From positions 1-37,500 of the forward strand of contig VRMN01000018.1 in assembly GCA_008690995.1 (NCBI GenBank): a DNA stretch of 37,500 nucleotides, read 5' to 3'. Source of the DNA: Porphyridium purpureum. Lineage: Eukaryota > Rhodophyta > Bangiophyceae > Porphyridiales > Porphyridiaceae. The notes under the pieces are model-generated. The model was not told the DNA's origin. It was given only the letters and a program-made list of their open reading frames with translations, and searched no databases. This document shows, piece after piece, positions 1 through 9,500 of this stretch. Numbering within the stretch: the first letter of the stretch is position 1; each line of letters starts with the position of its first letter. The translations under genes were made by a program, and so were the position numbers.

Positions 1-720
1 GACGACCACAGTCGAGTCGCTCGGGCTGACGGAGCAAGCTAAAGCTATGGTTGTTCACCTGGCATTTGACTCCCAAGAGCTGGTCGAAGCAAGTAACATT
101 GTCGCGAAGGGCACGCGGGAGAACGAGGACAGTAAGCAAATTTGGAACCGATTACAAAAGATATACTGGACGAACGAAAACGAGACCACAGCTTGGAACG
201 ACTTGGTTGAGATGAAGTATAGTCCAGGAACGGACTTCCATGCTCATTTAGAGCAAGCGCGCATCAAGGCAATTGCTACTGGCACGCCCGATCGAACTCA
301 AGTTGCCTTTATATCGCGAACGGTGCCACAAGGGCTGCGCGAAAGCATGGAAGCTGATATCCGAGCCACTGAAGATCCCGTGGAGTACGTTGCCAAGTTG
401 AAAGCCAAGTTTGAAAGGTACCCTGTTGTCGCGGAAGTGGTGGTCAAGTCGAATCAAGCAATCGAACGTTAGGATAATCGTCGCAAACCCGCAACATCGT
501 CACAGAAGCCTTTGTTTGAAAATATCTCGAGCCGACTGGACGTACGAAGTGAGCGCCCGGCGGACTGTCAAGGTGAAGGAAAGCCTCCAAACAAGACCAG
601 GTTTGCAGCACAACAGCCCGCCGAACGATTTCACTTGGTCGAGAAGACGAAGATGCACGCACAGCCGAGGCTCGCGGGGCAGATGGGGTGGCAGCATGCG
701 AGGCAAGAAATCATCCCAAG
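1..720 (+). mobile_element. LTR-retrotransposon gag relic (Copia-like), cut by window edge
   Basis: A reading frame open from base 2 to about 470 encodes a helical protein of the gag polyprotein type used by Copia elements. It has an IWNRLQKIY block, a conserved W-L-M spacing and an EYVAKLKAKFE block. The frame enters from outside the window, so the true start is not visible. Weak, broken similarity to the downstream part of gag continues to roughly 700. It is a fossil: I see no protease, integrase or reverse transcriptase after it, and no matching LTR pair. The family call rests on residue pattern only; Ty3-type gag is the alternative. Confidence 0.5.
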
Positions 721-1380
721 TCCGGCCAATCCTACGGGACAGTCCGGAGCGGGGCTGTCCAGGAACAAGCAGAGCGTTTCCGCTACTCCCGGCAGAATGG
801 CTTATTGTCACAAACGGAGCTTCCTTCTTTACTTTCACTCTCCTGCTCTACCTCCTCTCTCTCCTTCCAAGCCTTTTCTCTTCCTTCAGCTGGTGCTGGC
901 TCTGTTTTATACCCGCCTTCCGGCGCCGCAACGGCCTGCGCGGCGGGTTCAGCCCTCGGAATAACCCAATCCTGCGACCCTCAAGATAACTCAGCTATAT
1001 ATCGCAGTACATGTTGAAACTCCGCGCACGGAAAGAGCCACTTTTATTCCTCAAACAGCAAAAGGAGTCCCTTTACACCCCCTGGCGGCAAAAACATACG
1101 AACCTACCTCCTCGTCCCTACCTCACGCCGGCCGCTTTGCCTGCCCTGATACTTACGTATCACTCGGTCCACCGAATCGCCCATTTCTTTCACCTTGTCA
1201 CGCACGTAGACAATGATTCGCTGGACGCCTCGTGCACACTCTGCCGAAAGTACACCACCCACTGATTCCCACGCCAACAGTACACCCAACAACTGTACTT
1301 TTAGTACATTTAGCAACTGTTCTTCTGCGTACTCGCTGTATTGAGACCTGCATCAGATCGCTCGCGACAGATAAGGTGTG
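721..1380. other. Unannotated degenerate stretch
   Basis: No coding region is supported here. Short open frames occur on both strands but show no recognisable motif. Bases 1012-1291 begin TGTTG and end CAACA, which could be an old solo LTR, but there is no second copy and no target duplication. The stretch is AT-richer than the host genes to the right and looks like decayed repeat sequence. Confidence 0.4.
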
Positions 1381-1403
1381 ACCAAATAGGATAGGGGACA
1401 GTC
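1381..1403 (+). repeat. Left terminal inverted repeat of Tc1/mariner element
   Basis: Contains the 12-bp core GGATAGGGGACA at 1389-1400, repeated in inverted orientation at 2684-2695. The outer limit is approximate. Confidence 0.7.
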
Positions 1404-1453
1404 AAAAGTTTCAGAAAAAATAGTTAAGTAATAGTAAATTTTGATGTTTTGCT

Positions 1454-2666
1454 ATGAAAGTAGAACGGGCGGGGTTCGTCTGCAACGGTTACGACGAAAT
1501 TTGTGGCTCAAAACGGATACGGAACACTGTGTGGAAGCGAAATATCTCGGAAGTCGTCTGTTCAGAGCAAGTGGGAAAGTGCGGATCCATCGCAGCTCGC
1601 GAAGAGCTCCATTCTGACTCTATGGGGCGTAAGATTGGCCTTACAGGTGAAGAGAAAGGACGTACTCAGGGTCTCCGGGAGTCGTGCGACAGCGTGAGAG
1701 CCATTGCGACCAAAATTGGGCGCTCTAAGAACGCGGCTTTCCGCTAATTGTCGGCTCCAAACGACTACTGCCAGAAATATGCCAATGTGAACGCTTTAAA
1801 GCTGACTGAGGCGGTCAAAACGAAGATTTGTAACATTGCCAAGCTTCCGACCACTCACATGGCACGTCAGGTTCAAGCAGCTTTGCGAATTCCTGGAGCC
1901 TAATCAATCCAAAGTTTGACCACAATCAGGAAAGCAATGAGTGTCACGCATATATACCGCAAAATGCCAGCTTGTCCGCCACTGACACTTGACCACAAGC
2001 TGAAGAGGCTGCCCTTGGCCAGATGCCATCAGTTGGAACAGACAAATTGGGCCGCAAGTGTGTTCACTGCCGAAAAGAAGTTCAAGCTAGACGGACCAGA
2101 TGGTTTCCACAAGACGTGGTTTGAGCGTACGGTGGAAGTTCCAGACGTTTAGCCGCGACATGCTGGCGGGCGGCGGATGCATAGTTTGGGGCGCAATTTC
2201 TGCAAGAGGAAAGATTCACCTGCATCTTATTGAGGGAACGTTTACGGCTGCAAAATATGTTTCCATGCTTCGAGAGGACAATGTGCTGGACCGCTGCCGT
2301 CAGCTGGTGGGCCCGAACATGGTTTTTCAGCAGGATAACGCGCCAGTACACACAAGTCGCCCGGTTAAGAATTTCATAAATGATGAGAATATGGAGCGTC
2401 TACTCTGGCCAGCGTACTCGTCGGACTTCAATATTATCGAGAACCTGTGGGGGATACTAGTACGCAAGATTTACGAGGGTGCAAGGTAGTATCAGACGGT
2501 GCTGGAGCTCAAGAATGCCATTTTACTGGCTTGGGAGACTTTGGACCAGCCTGTACCGGCCAATTTGTACGTGTCTCTGCCAAACCGAATATTCGACTGT
2601 GCATATCTTCGAGGCGCGTACGTGCAAGGAAACCGCGACCAATTCCGATTTTCTATGGCTGAGTAA
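1454..2666 (+). pseudogene. Tc1-like DD34E transposase, broken
   Basis: The N-terminal part (from about 1622, MGRKIGLTGEEKG) looks like a helix-turn-helix DNA-binding region. The catalytic part has DGPDGF near 2090, the second acid in QQDNAPVH near 2335, and the third acid in IIENLWG near 2437. Exactly 34 residues separate the last two acids, the DD34E spacing of Tc1. In-frame stops lie at 1745, just before 1905 and at 2487. There is also one frame change near 2100-2150. The block that normally reads FSDEKKF reads FTAEKKF, so the first catalytic aspartate appears to be alanine. After the third stop the frame stays readable to the natural end at 2664-2666. The stop at 2487 replaces the Gln of the usual RQYQTV block, consistent with one C-to-T change. 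Inactive. Confidence 0.82.
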
Positions 2667-2680
2667 TGGCCAGAAATGTG

Positions 2681-2703
2681 CCGTGTCCCCTATCCGTTTT
2701 GAC
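2681..2703 (-). repeat. Right terminal inverted repeat of Tc1/mariner element
   Basis: Holds TGTCCCCTATCC at 2684-2695, the exact reverse complement of the core of the left arm, followed outward by GTTTTGAC, which partly matches the left arm. Confidence 0.7.
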
Positions 2704-2814
2704 TTACTTCACATTCCCTCTTCACCGGACCTCTATCCTTTTTATGGTAAAGCAGATCATTTTACTAGTAAACCTTGAAAAAGGGACTGTCTCGTAACCG
2801 ATTTGGTCGCACTT

Positions 2815-3538
2815 TACATTGAAAATGTTTCATTCAATGGCTTACCGTGGACCAGTGGTTTACGCGCCAGGGCTGTGTTGATAAGCGGGCATTCGAGTTC
2901 AGAAAAGTTGTGCAGGGATCGGGGAAGAAGCCGACGCGGCGCACTCTTTTTTCTATGGCCACCTTTCAGGAAGCTGGCAAACTAAGCTTCCTTTGGACGA
3001 GTTTGTGGTTTTGGTCAAGACACTACACTAAGCGTGTGGAAAATATTGCTACTTTTGGTCGGAAACGAGAATGTTTGCTTGTCCTTTCTGCTCACGCAAG
3101 TTTAAGGCGTGCTTGAGGGACTCTGCAGCCACGACCACATGCGTGCTGCATGCCGCAAGTGTGCTCTAGCATTATTGCGACGTTTCACAACTACTGCAGA
3201 CAAGCTTTTTGGGCAGCAGAACTCACCAACCAGCGTTTCTGCATGCCGGCGAATCAACAAGGCGCAATAAAAAAATTGAGAAAGCCTTATCGTCACAGCC
3301 AAATCAGACCCTAGTGGACACGCTGGTCCTTCGCACGCCCGTTTGAGCAATGGCATGATTCCAACATTAGGAGCCGTAAGCTCTCGCCATCGCCTCGGCC
3401 ATGGCCGCAAAAGGTCTGCTATCGCTCTTGCATGAACTCACTTGCTCCAAGTCTGTGACGAGGAGATCCGGTGAAGTAGTGAAAATTATCAATAGCAAAA
3501 CAGAGTGTCTTGCCATGGAATGAAACATTTTCGGTGTA
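2815..3538. mobile_element. Unclassified element bounded by ~27-bp inverted repeats
   Basis: Bases 2821-2841 (GAAAATGTTTCATTC followed by aATGGC) recur inverted at 3512-3532 with one mismatch in 21. The match continues outward with TACA/TGTA, giving arms of about 27 bp, 724 bp apart end to end. The interior has an open frame at 2847-3116 with no motif I recognise. No clear target duplication is visible. The arms are unlike those of the neighbouring Tc1 copy. Best read as a non-autonomous, MITE-like or decayed DNA transposon; an inverted duplication is the alternative. Confidence 0.55.
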
Positions 3539-4306
3539 TCTCTGTAACTTTATACAGATTTTGGTCAATCTTGACGCGTTTTGTCAATTTCTGGTTGTCT
3601 TTGTCTTTTTCTAAGTGAATTTGGTTGCTTTCATCGTTAACCCTAAATTAATTACTGGCATTCAGGGAAAGGATATGGTGCAACTGTTATAGCCTTCCCT
3701 TGTGGAAGATGCAGATGCGCAATGCGCACGTACCTAAAGAACTCAATCCTATTCAGACGAAAACTGAATTTCTCGAACAAATTCCTTTGTTTAACTCCAC
3801 ATCTCTACCGAACGAAACGAGAATCGAAGGTCAATGTCAAAACCAAACTACACATCATACTTCTCCTCTACTCTGCTCACTACCCTCTCGAAACCTGGCC
3901 ATGCGCGCCAAACTGCACCCCTTCGCTCTTGCAACCCTCATTCCGAAAAACTGAGAGGTTTCCAATAGTGCTCGCGCAAGCGAACGGTCAGCTCCCCTAA
4001 CCTTGAGAAAAACTGCCTTGCTTTTGCATCCGGTCGCAGCAAGGTCTTCCCATTATGAGTGCAGACGCTGGGGGTATGATCATCCCACATCTTCAACCAA
4101 AGCCAACACAGCAAATCAAGTTAAGCAAGGGTCGCGTCGAGACAATAACATATGCAAGAGGCGTGCCCCATGCAGAGGCAACCTACCGGTACATGCATGG
4201 GAGGGTAAAGGCCATGCCGACGTCGACGGCAGGAGAAGCTCGGCCAGCTTGGAGTGAGTGCGGCTGGCACTCGAAGCAGCCGCTCATCTCCGGTGCTTAC
4301 GGTTTT
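3539..4306. other. Left flank of chromovirus insertion; unrecognised open frame 4055-4306
   Basis: Nothing recognisable lies in 3539-4050. From ATG 4055 (MSADAGGMIIPHLQ) a frame is open up to the LTR boundary. The same frame resumes in phase at 11599 beyond the element and runs to a stop at 11926-11928. No family match. The last four bases, TTTT 4303-4306, are the left copy of the target duplication. Confidence 0.4.
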
Positions 4307-4504
4307 TGTCACGGGAGTAGCCCGTGTGTTAAGGAAATGATTAAAAAATAGCCATAGTCCGTGGCCGGATACCTGGTCGCGCCGGACCCACTGTACTGTA
4401 GGTGTACAAGGGGGCGCGTGGTAGGCCTGAAGGCCCCTACCCTTAGGGACCAGACGCGCGATGACCACCCAGTATGGAATGGGTGTACAGCCAGGAGGTG
4501 GCTG

Positions 4505-4526
4505 GAACCTTCTGGAAGGTTCTAGA
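4505..4526 (+). promoter_or_regulatory. Heat-shock-element array in LTR U3
   Basis: GAA (4505), TTC (4510), GAA (4515), TTC (4520) and a partial fifth unit GA (4525) alternate with exactly two bases between them. This is the nGAAn inverted array bound by HSF trimers. It lies about 50 bp upstream of the LTR TATA box. The same array recurs at 10715 in the 3' LTR. HSF binding is inferred from the consensus. Confidence 0.7.
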
Positions 4527-4576
4527 CTCAGCGACAGCAAGGCACTGTACCTCGGAGGTACAGTGGTCGCGATGGG

Positions 4577-4584
4577 TATAAAAA
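4577..4584 (+). promoter_or_regulatory. LTR TATA box
   Basis: TATAAAAA, the likely core promoter of the chromovirus; the identical site in the 3' LTR is at 10787-10794. Confidence 0.7.
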
Positions 4585-5383
4585 GACGCGCGGGTCGGCA
4601 ACCAAGGGGGGGAGAGGGGGGCCGGGAGACAGAAGGAGTAAGGTGGATCTAAGTAAAAACAGGTGTATTCAAGGAAGCGTGTTCGGGCCTTGGGTACCTG
4701 TTGAGGAGCGGGGTACAGCGGGAGTACAGCGGGGGTACGGCGGGGGTACGGCGGGAGTACAGCGCGAGCGAGCGAGCGGGGGGTTTAACGGGGAAGGTTC
4801 GCGGATGCCCTGGGGTAAGGCGTCGTTAGACGGTCCTTGTTCGGAAGCGGATCCGGGGGTGGTACGTGGGCGGGGGCGGATAAAGGAGTGATAGGCCGTT
4901 TGAAGCCGAAAGGTGAGGTAACCTCCTCCGGCTAACCCCGGCTGCCCACAACGCCTCCCCGGGTCCCGGATCACCGTAAAGTGTGGCCGAACGGGATCCC
5001 GGTTGGGCAGCGGACGCCTGGTTCCCCCGTTACGCGCGTCTTCCGTGTGTGTGCTTTTGGTTGGCTGTGCCTGCTCCGTGCGTGTGCTCTTGGTTGGCTG
5101 TGTCTTTCCCGTGTGCCTGCTCTTGGTTGGCTGTGTCTTTCCCGTGTGCCTGCTCTTGGTTGGTTCTGTCGGTCCCGTGTGTGGGTGCTCTTGGCTGTTC
5201 GCGTGTGAGCAGCGTGCGTGAGCGTCGTTGGTTCCGGGTTTCCTGCCTGCCGCAGGTCCAGTTGACTGCGGGTGTCTTGTGTTTCCTCTTGGTTGCGTGG
5301 ATTGTCCAGCTTGTGTGCGTGCGTGTGCCGCTTGGCTTGCTGTTGGGTGTGCCGCGGTGTCCTGGGCCAGCACGGTTCGTGAC

Positions 5384-5401
5384 ATAATTTCCGGAAATTA
5401 T
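5384..5401. promoter_or_regulatory. 18-bp perfect palindrome at the expected primer-binding site
   Basis: ATAATTTCCGGAAATTAT is its own reverse complement. Its first base is the last base of the 5' LTR, so it occupies the place where a tRNA primer-binding site normally begins. I see no TGG-initial tRNA complement within the next few bases. How the element primes first-strand synthesis is therefore unclear. Confidence 0.5.
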
Positions 5402-5563
5402 CTTCCAGGATTGCGTGGCATCTGACGTTGGTGCGAGAGAGGGTGGGGTGTGGACGTGAGATCGGTCTTGATCTTGGGCAAACTTGTGTCCACATTCTGA
5501 TACGTACGGTCACCGAGTGAAGGATTGCGAGAGAGGATTCGGAGCAGGAACGAAGTCGCAGAA

Positions 5564-6505
5564 ATGGTGCGTGGCAGGAAGACGACGATGGGCTCAGACG
5601 ATGCGCGAGAGCACGCGTCCTCGAGCGAGCTGGAACGTGCACAGGCTGGCGCGCTGGCACCAGAGCCGACAATGCCCACGGCTCGTGGTGACGAGATAGG
5701 AAGTCATGGGGTTGTGAGTGTTCAGCAGAAGGAAGAGGGTGTCCCCGCCATTGTGCGCGGCAAGATTCGTTCTCAACTGGGCCAGGCTATTTGTGACGCG
5801 GGCGTGCAGATTGAGAAGGCCGGTGATCCACTTTTTCTGACCGCCAAGATGGTCTGGTTCAATCGCCTGCGTGACATGGGAGAGGATCCAGACCAACATG
5901 TATCCTCGATTGATGCAGTTTTCCGCGGGGTGGGGCTGAGGAAATGCTACGAGGTCCTGTCGGAGTTGCACGGTGCAACAGCACAAGAGGCATGGGCGGC
6001 AGTGGCTGCTTACTTCTACAACAAGGAGCACGAGCGCGCCCTTCGTGCAGAGCATCACGATGTTGAGTATGTTATTGGCCAGGACCTGAAGAAATTCGTG
6101 GAGGTTCTGGAGGATCGCTGCACGGCTCTGGGAGAATCTGACACTCGCAAGATTGAGGCACTTACGTTGGCGCTTCCGAAAAACTCCGAGCTGCGTCGTC
6201 AGGCCAGGACGTACGGCATACAGGGGAACTGGACCTTGATGAAGACTGCTCTGTTGGAGGAGGCTGGTCAGTATGGAACCTTTGGTGCGCTTGGCTCGCA
6301 GTACGGTGTAAGGGCAGTGAGGAAGCCCGAGCGCGTGCACCATTTGGGTAACTTTGATGAAGCTGGGCTCCATGGGTTGAATCCTCGCAAGCGACTGGTC
6401 AAGTGCTGGGAGTGCCAGGAGCGGGGCCACGTTCGCATGGAGTGCCCAAAGTGGGAGAAAAATAAGAGGCAGAGGACCGAAGAACGCCAGACAAAAAACG
6501 AGTAG
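5564..6505 (+). CDS. gag: Chromovirus Gag (capsid and nucleocapsid)
   Basis: About 313 residues from ATG 5564 (MVRGRKTTMGSD). The long central helical region matches retrotransposon gag in character. A CCHC zinc knuckle, CWECQERGHVRMEC, lies near 6410-6452 close to the C-terminus, followed by a basic tail. Gag would form the cytoplasmic particle and bind element RNA. An upstream TTG at 5525 would extend the frame but is not a normal start. It ends in TAG at 6503, immediately after the frameshift heptamer. Element protein; looks whole. Confidence 0.88.
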   Translation: MVRGRKTTMGSDDAREHASSSELERAQAGALAPEPTMPTARGDEIGSHGVVSVQQKEEGVPAIVRGKIRSQLGQAICDAGVQIEKAGDPLFLTAKMVWFNRLRDMGEDPDQHVSSIDAVFRGVGLRKCYEVLSELHGATAQEAWAAVAAYFYNKEHERALRAEHHDVEYVIGQDLKKFVEVLEDRCTALGESDTRKIEALTLALPKNSELRRQARTYGIQGNWTLMKTALLEEAGQYGTFGALGSQYGVRAVRKPERVHHLGNFDEAGLHGLNPRKRLVKCWECQERGHVRMECPKWEKNKRQRTEERQTKNE

Positions 6506-6528
6506 CGGGGGGATGCGAAGGCCCCCCG
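6493..6528 (+). promoter_or_regulatory. Predicted -1 programmed frameshift signal (gag-pol)
   Basis: A slippery heptamer A-AAA-AAC lies at 6493-6499 in the correct gag phase. Six bases later a 7-bp G/C stem can form (6506-6512 with 6522-6528) around a 9-base loop. Pol lies in the -1 frame and is open across this point. This matches the arrangement known for retroviral and gypsy gag-pol frameshifting. Confidence 0.75.
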
Positions 6529-9500
6529 GAATCTGAAGAATTGTCGGAGGCAGTCCCACTGGGCTCGTATCCGTGGATAGACGTACATGCTGAATGGGGA
6601 GGTCTGAAGGTTCGGACTACTGCGCTGGTTGATACGGGGGCTTTATCCACGTGGATGAGCGACGATTTGGCTGACCGTCTTGGGCTTCTTCGCAGAAAGA
6701 CCCACACACAGGCATTGGGCCCAACCAATGAGGTGTTGGGGGAGGCCGAGGAGAGCGTTGCCGTAATTTGGGTTGGTGAGGGAATTCAGTCGGAGGAAAG
6801 CGTCTGGATTATGAGGAACCTCGGACCTGATCTCATACTGGGAATGCGTTTTCTTGCCAAGCATGTCAGTTACTTGATCCCGGGAAGGGGTCTGGGCCTA
6901 CGCTCGGGCGGATGGATTACTTTTGTCAACCGAGACGTTTCCATTGCACAGGAAGCCGTGTGTCATACATGCCTGGAAAGACACAGGATCCTGGGATCGA
7001 TGTATGAGGAAGCCAAACCCACGGTGCAGTTGGAGGCGGTGCACTATATTGCTGATGGAGCAGAAGTGAAGAAGCGAATCCAGGCCCTCGAAGAAAAGTA
7101 TGCAGGTCACAACGAGGCTGTTTGTACTACCATTGAAGCCAAGATCTTTGAGCATTTGGATGAAGCGCAAAGCAGGGAGATGAAAGGGCTCTTGAAGAAG
7201 TTTTGGGTTCTCTTCCGGCCGGAGCTGGGTAAGACAGACCTCGTCGAGCATACGATCCGCATCAAGCCAGAGCGTTTGGAGGATCTCCCCAGGGCAAAGT
7301 TACGTCGCAGGGCTCCTGCGGTGACGCAGGCTGAGCGCGAGATGGTGCAAGGGCTGGTCGCCCGAGGAGTGCTGGAGCCGAGTTTGTCAGATGTGTCGAG
7401 CCAGAATGTCATGGTCAAGAAGCCGAATGGCGGCTGGCGTCTGACGACAGACTTCCGAACGCTTAATGATGCGACTGTTAAAGATCGATATCCCATTCCG
7501 GACGTGGGAGAGATGATCGACTGGTTTGCATCGTGGAAGTTCAAGAGTATCCTGGATCTGAAGGATGGCTTCTTCCAGGTCCCTCTGGCCCCCGAGAGCC
7601 GACCATTGACAGCGATTATCACTCCGGACGGGCTGTTTCAATACTGCCGATTACCTCAGGGTTGCTGTAATAGCCCAAGTACCTTCCAGCGATTGACAAA
7701 TACGGTCCTGGGCCCGCTCAGGTACCTGAATGCATTGGTTTACATCGATGATTTGGCAATCGGGACAAAGACGTTTGAAGAGCACTTGCAAGCGCTGCAG
7801 CGGGTGCTGGAGCAATTCTGCGCTGCGGGCTTGGTGTTCTCATTGTCGAAGTGCAGATTTGGGGCTTTAAGGGTCGAGTTTCTTGGACATGATATCGGCC
7901 TGGACGGTATAAGGCCGAGCCAGAGGAAGACGGAGGCTGTGCGAGCATGGCAGGAGCCGAGGAATGCAAAGGAACTGCAGCAGTTCATTGGGCTCGTGGG
8001 GTGGTTCCGCAATTTTATCGAGGGATTTGAGGAAGTCTGCAGACCTCTTAGGGATGCTATGAAGGGCCTTCAAATCAACGCCAAAGGAAGCAAGTGGAAG
8101 AAATACCCTATGAACTCGGCGGATTGGCAGGCACGATTTGGTGAGCCTCAGAGTCAGGCGTTTCTGTCGCTTCGGGAAGCACTCAGTGATCCAGAAACTG
8201 GAGATCGAAAGGTTTTGGCTGCATACGACCCAGAAGCAGAGCATACGCTGTGGACAGACGCTTCTAGCACTGGCTTGGGAGCAATGTTGACGCAGAGGGA
8301 GGGTACTGGCGATCGTCCAGTGGCATTTTACTCGAGGCTTCTGAGACCGGCCGAGCAGAACTATACCGTGACGGAGAAGGAGTGCTTGGCCGCCATTGCA
8401 GCCATGGAGCACTTCAGGCATTACTTGTACGGCAAACGATTCGTGCTCATGACTGACCACAGCGCATTGAGCTGGCTCATGAGGCAAAAGGAGCCTCAAG
8501 GTCGGATTGCGCGATGGATTCTCAAGGTACAGGACTTCGACTTCCAGGTTCAGCATCATCCAGGCAAGGCGAATACAGTGGCAGATGCGCTTTCGCGTCC
8601 AGCTGTACGTATGAATGGGGAAGAGGCTCGGGTGGCGAGCGAGAGCAATAAGTCTGAGACTCTCAACAACACGAGCGAAATCGAGCTCATTGGACTGAAT
8701 GCTGTTGAGGATGAGGAAGTGAAGTGGGTAGTTCGGTTGGCTGAAATGCTGCAGGAAGAGATTCAGGGTCCAGCTTCGGGGGCCGATGGGGGTATGGTCC
8801 CTGTCACATCGGCCGGAGTGCGAGAGCTGCTGCTTCATACTGGCGAGCATACAGGAGCGAACGATGCGTACACACCACCTTCGATGGAAGAGATCGTGGC
8901 TGCATACGCAGACGACACGGACATTCAGGAACAGTTGAAGAATCTGAAAGCAGATAAGCCCGAATACACGTACCCGGAGTACACCGTTGATGAGGATGGA
9001 GTCATCTGGGCTATGCTTCGCGATGAGTCCAGGGTCGTGATACCAAACGCTCTGGTGCAGCGCGTCCTGCATGTGTATCACAGCACGCCACTTTCAGGGC
9101 ACCTTGGAATAGAAAAGACTGCAAAGCGGGTCTCGGATGCACGATACTGGTGGACCGGTTGGACGGAAGATGTTCGTCAGTTTGTTCTTTGTTGCCATGA
9201 GTGCTTTTCAAGGAAAACAAAGGCGCCCCCGAGAAGGGCTCGCATGCAAGTCTATCGCGCGGTGAGACGTTTCGAGATTGTCTCGATAGATGTTCTGAGT
9301 ATCACACCGACAACAACTCGCGGGCACAGCAAAGTGGTAATCATGGTGGACGCCTTCACAAAGTGGGTTCGTGCCCATGCAGTCAAGGATGAGACTGCGG
9401 CTACACTGGCACGTGTTTTCCTAGACGGTTGGGTGTGCGATTTTGGACCGCCAGAATCTCTGCTGTCCGACCGGGGACCGGGCTTTGTAGCCGACATCCT

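Larger units (their letters stand above)
1381..2703 (+). mobile_element. Tc1/mariner DNA transposon, dead copy
   Basis: About 1.3 kb, bounded by short terminal inverted repeats sharing the perfect 12-bp core GGATAGGGGACA. The core lies at 1389-1400 on the left and reverse-complemented at 2684-2695 on the right. It encloses a decayed Tc1-type transposase reading left to right. Some outward bases of the arms also match (CAAA), after which they diverge. A TA target duplication cannot be fixed because the two flanks differ by an indel. Given several coding breaks, the copy cannot move by itself. Confidence 0.8.
4307..5384 (+). repeat. 5' LTR of the chromovirus
   Basis: 1,078 bp, TG...CA ended. 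U3 contains a heat-shock-element array (4505-4526) and a TATAAAAA box (4577-4584). Just downstream is a cluster of short GTAC-containing tandem units (about 4725-4770). The R/U5 part contains a 33-bp tandem repeat built on CTTGGTTGGCTGTG (about 5057-5190). This repeat produces Leu/Cys/Trp-rich spurious open frames that are not genes. Confidence 0.95.

Noticed and set aside
1012-1291. Possible solo LTR with TGTTG...CAACA ends
   Set aside because: No second copy in the window, no target duplication and no internal LTR signals convincing enough.
4981-5387. Leu/Cys/Trp-rich open frames and a Thr/Gln/His-rich frame opposite
   Set aside because: Produced by the 33-bp tandem repeat inside the LTR and present identically in both LTRs; not a protein gene.
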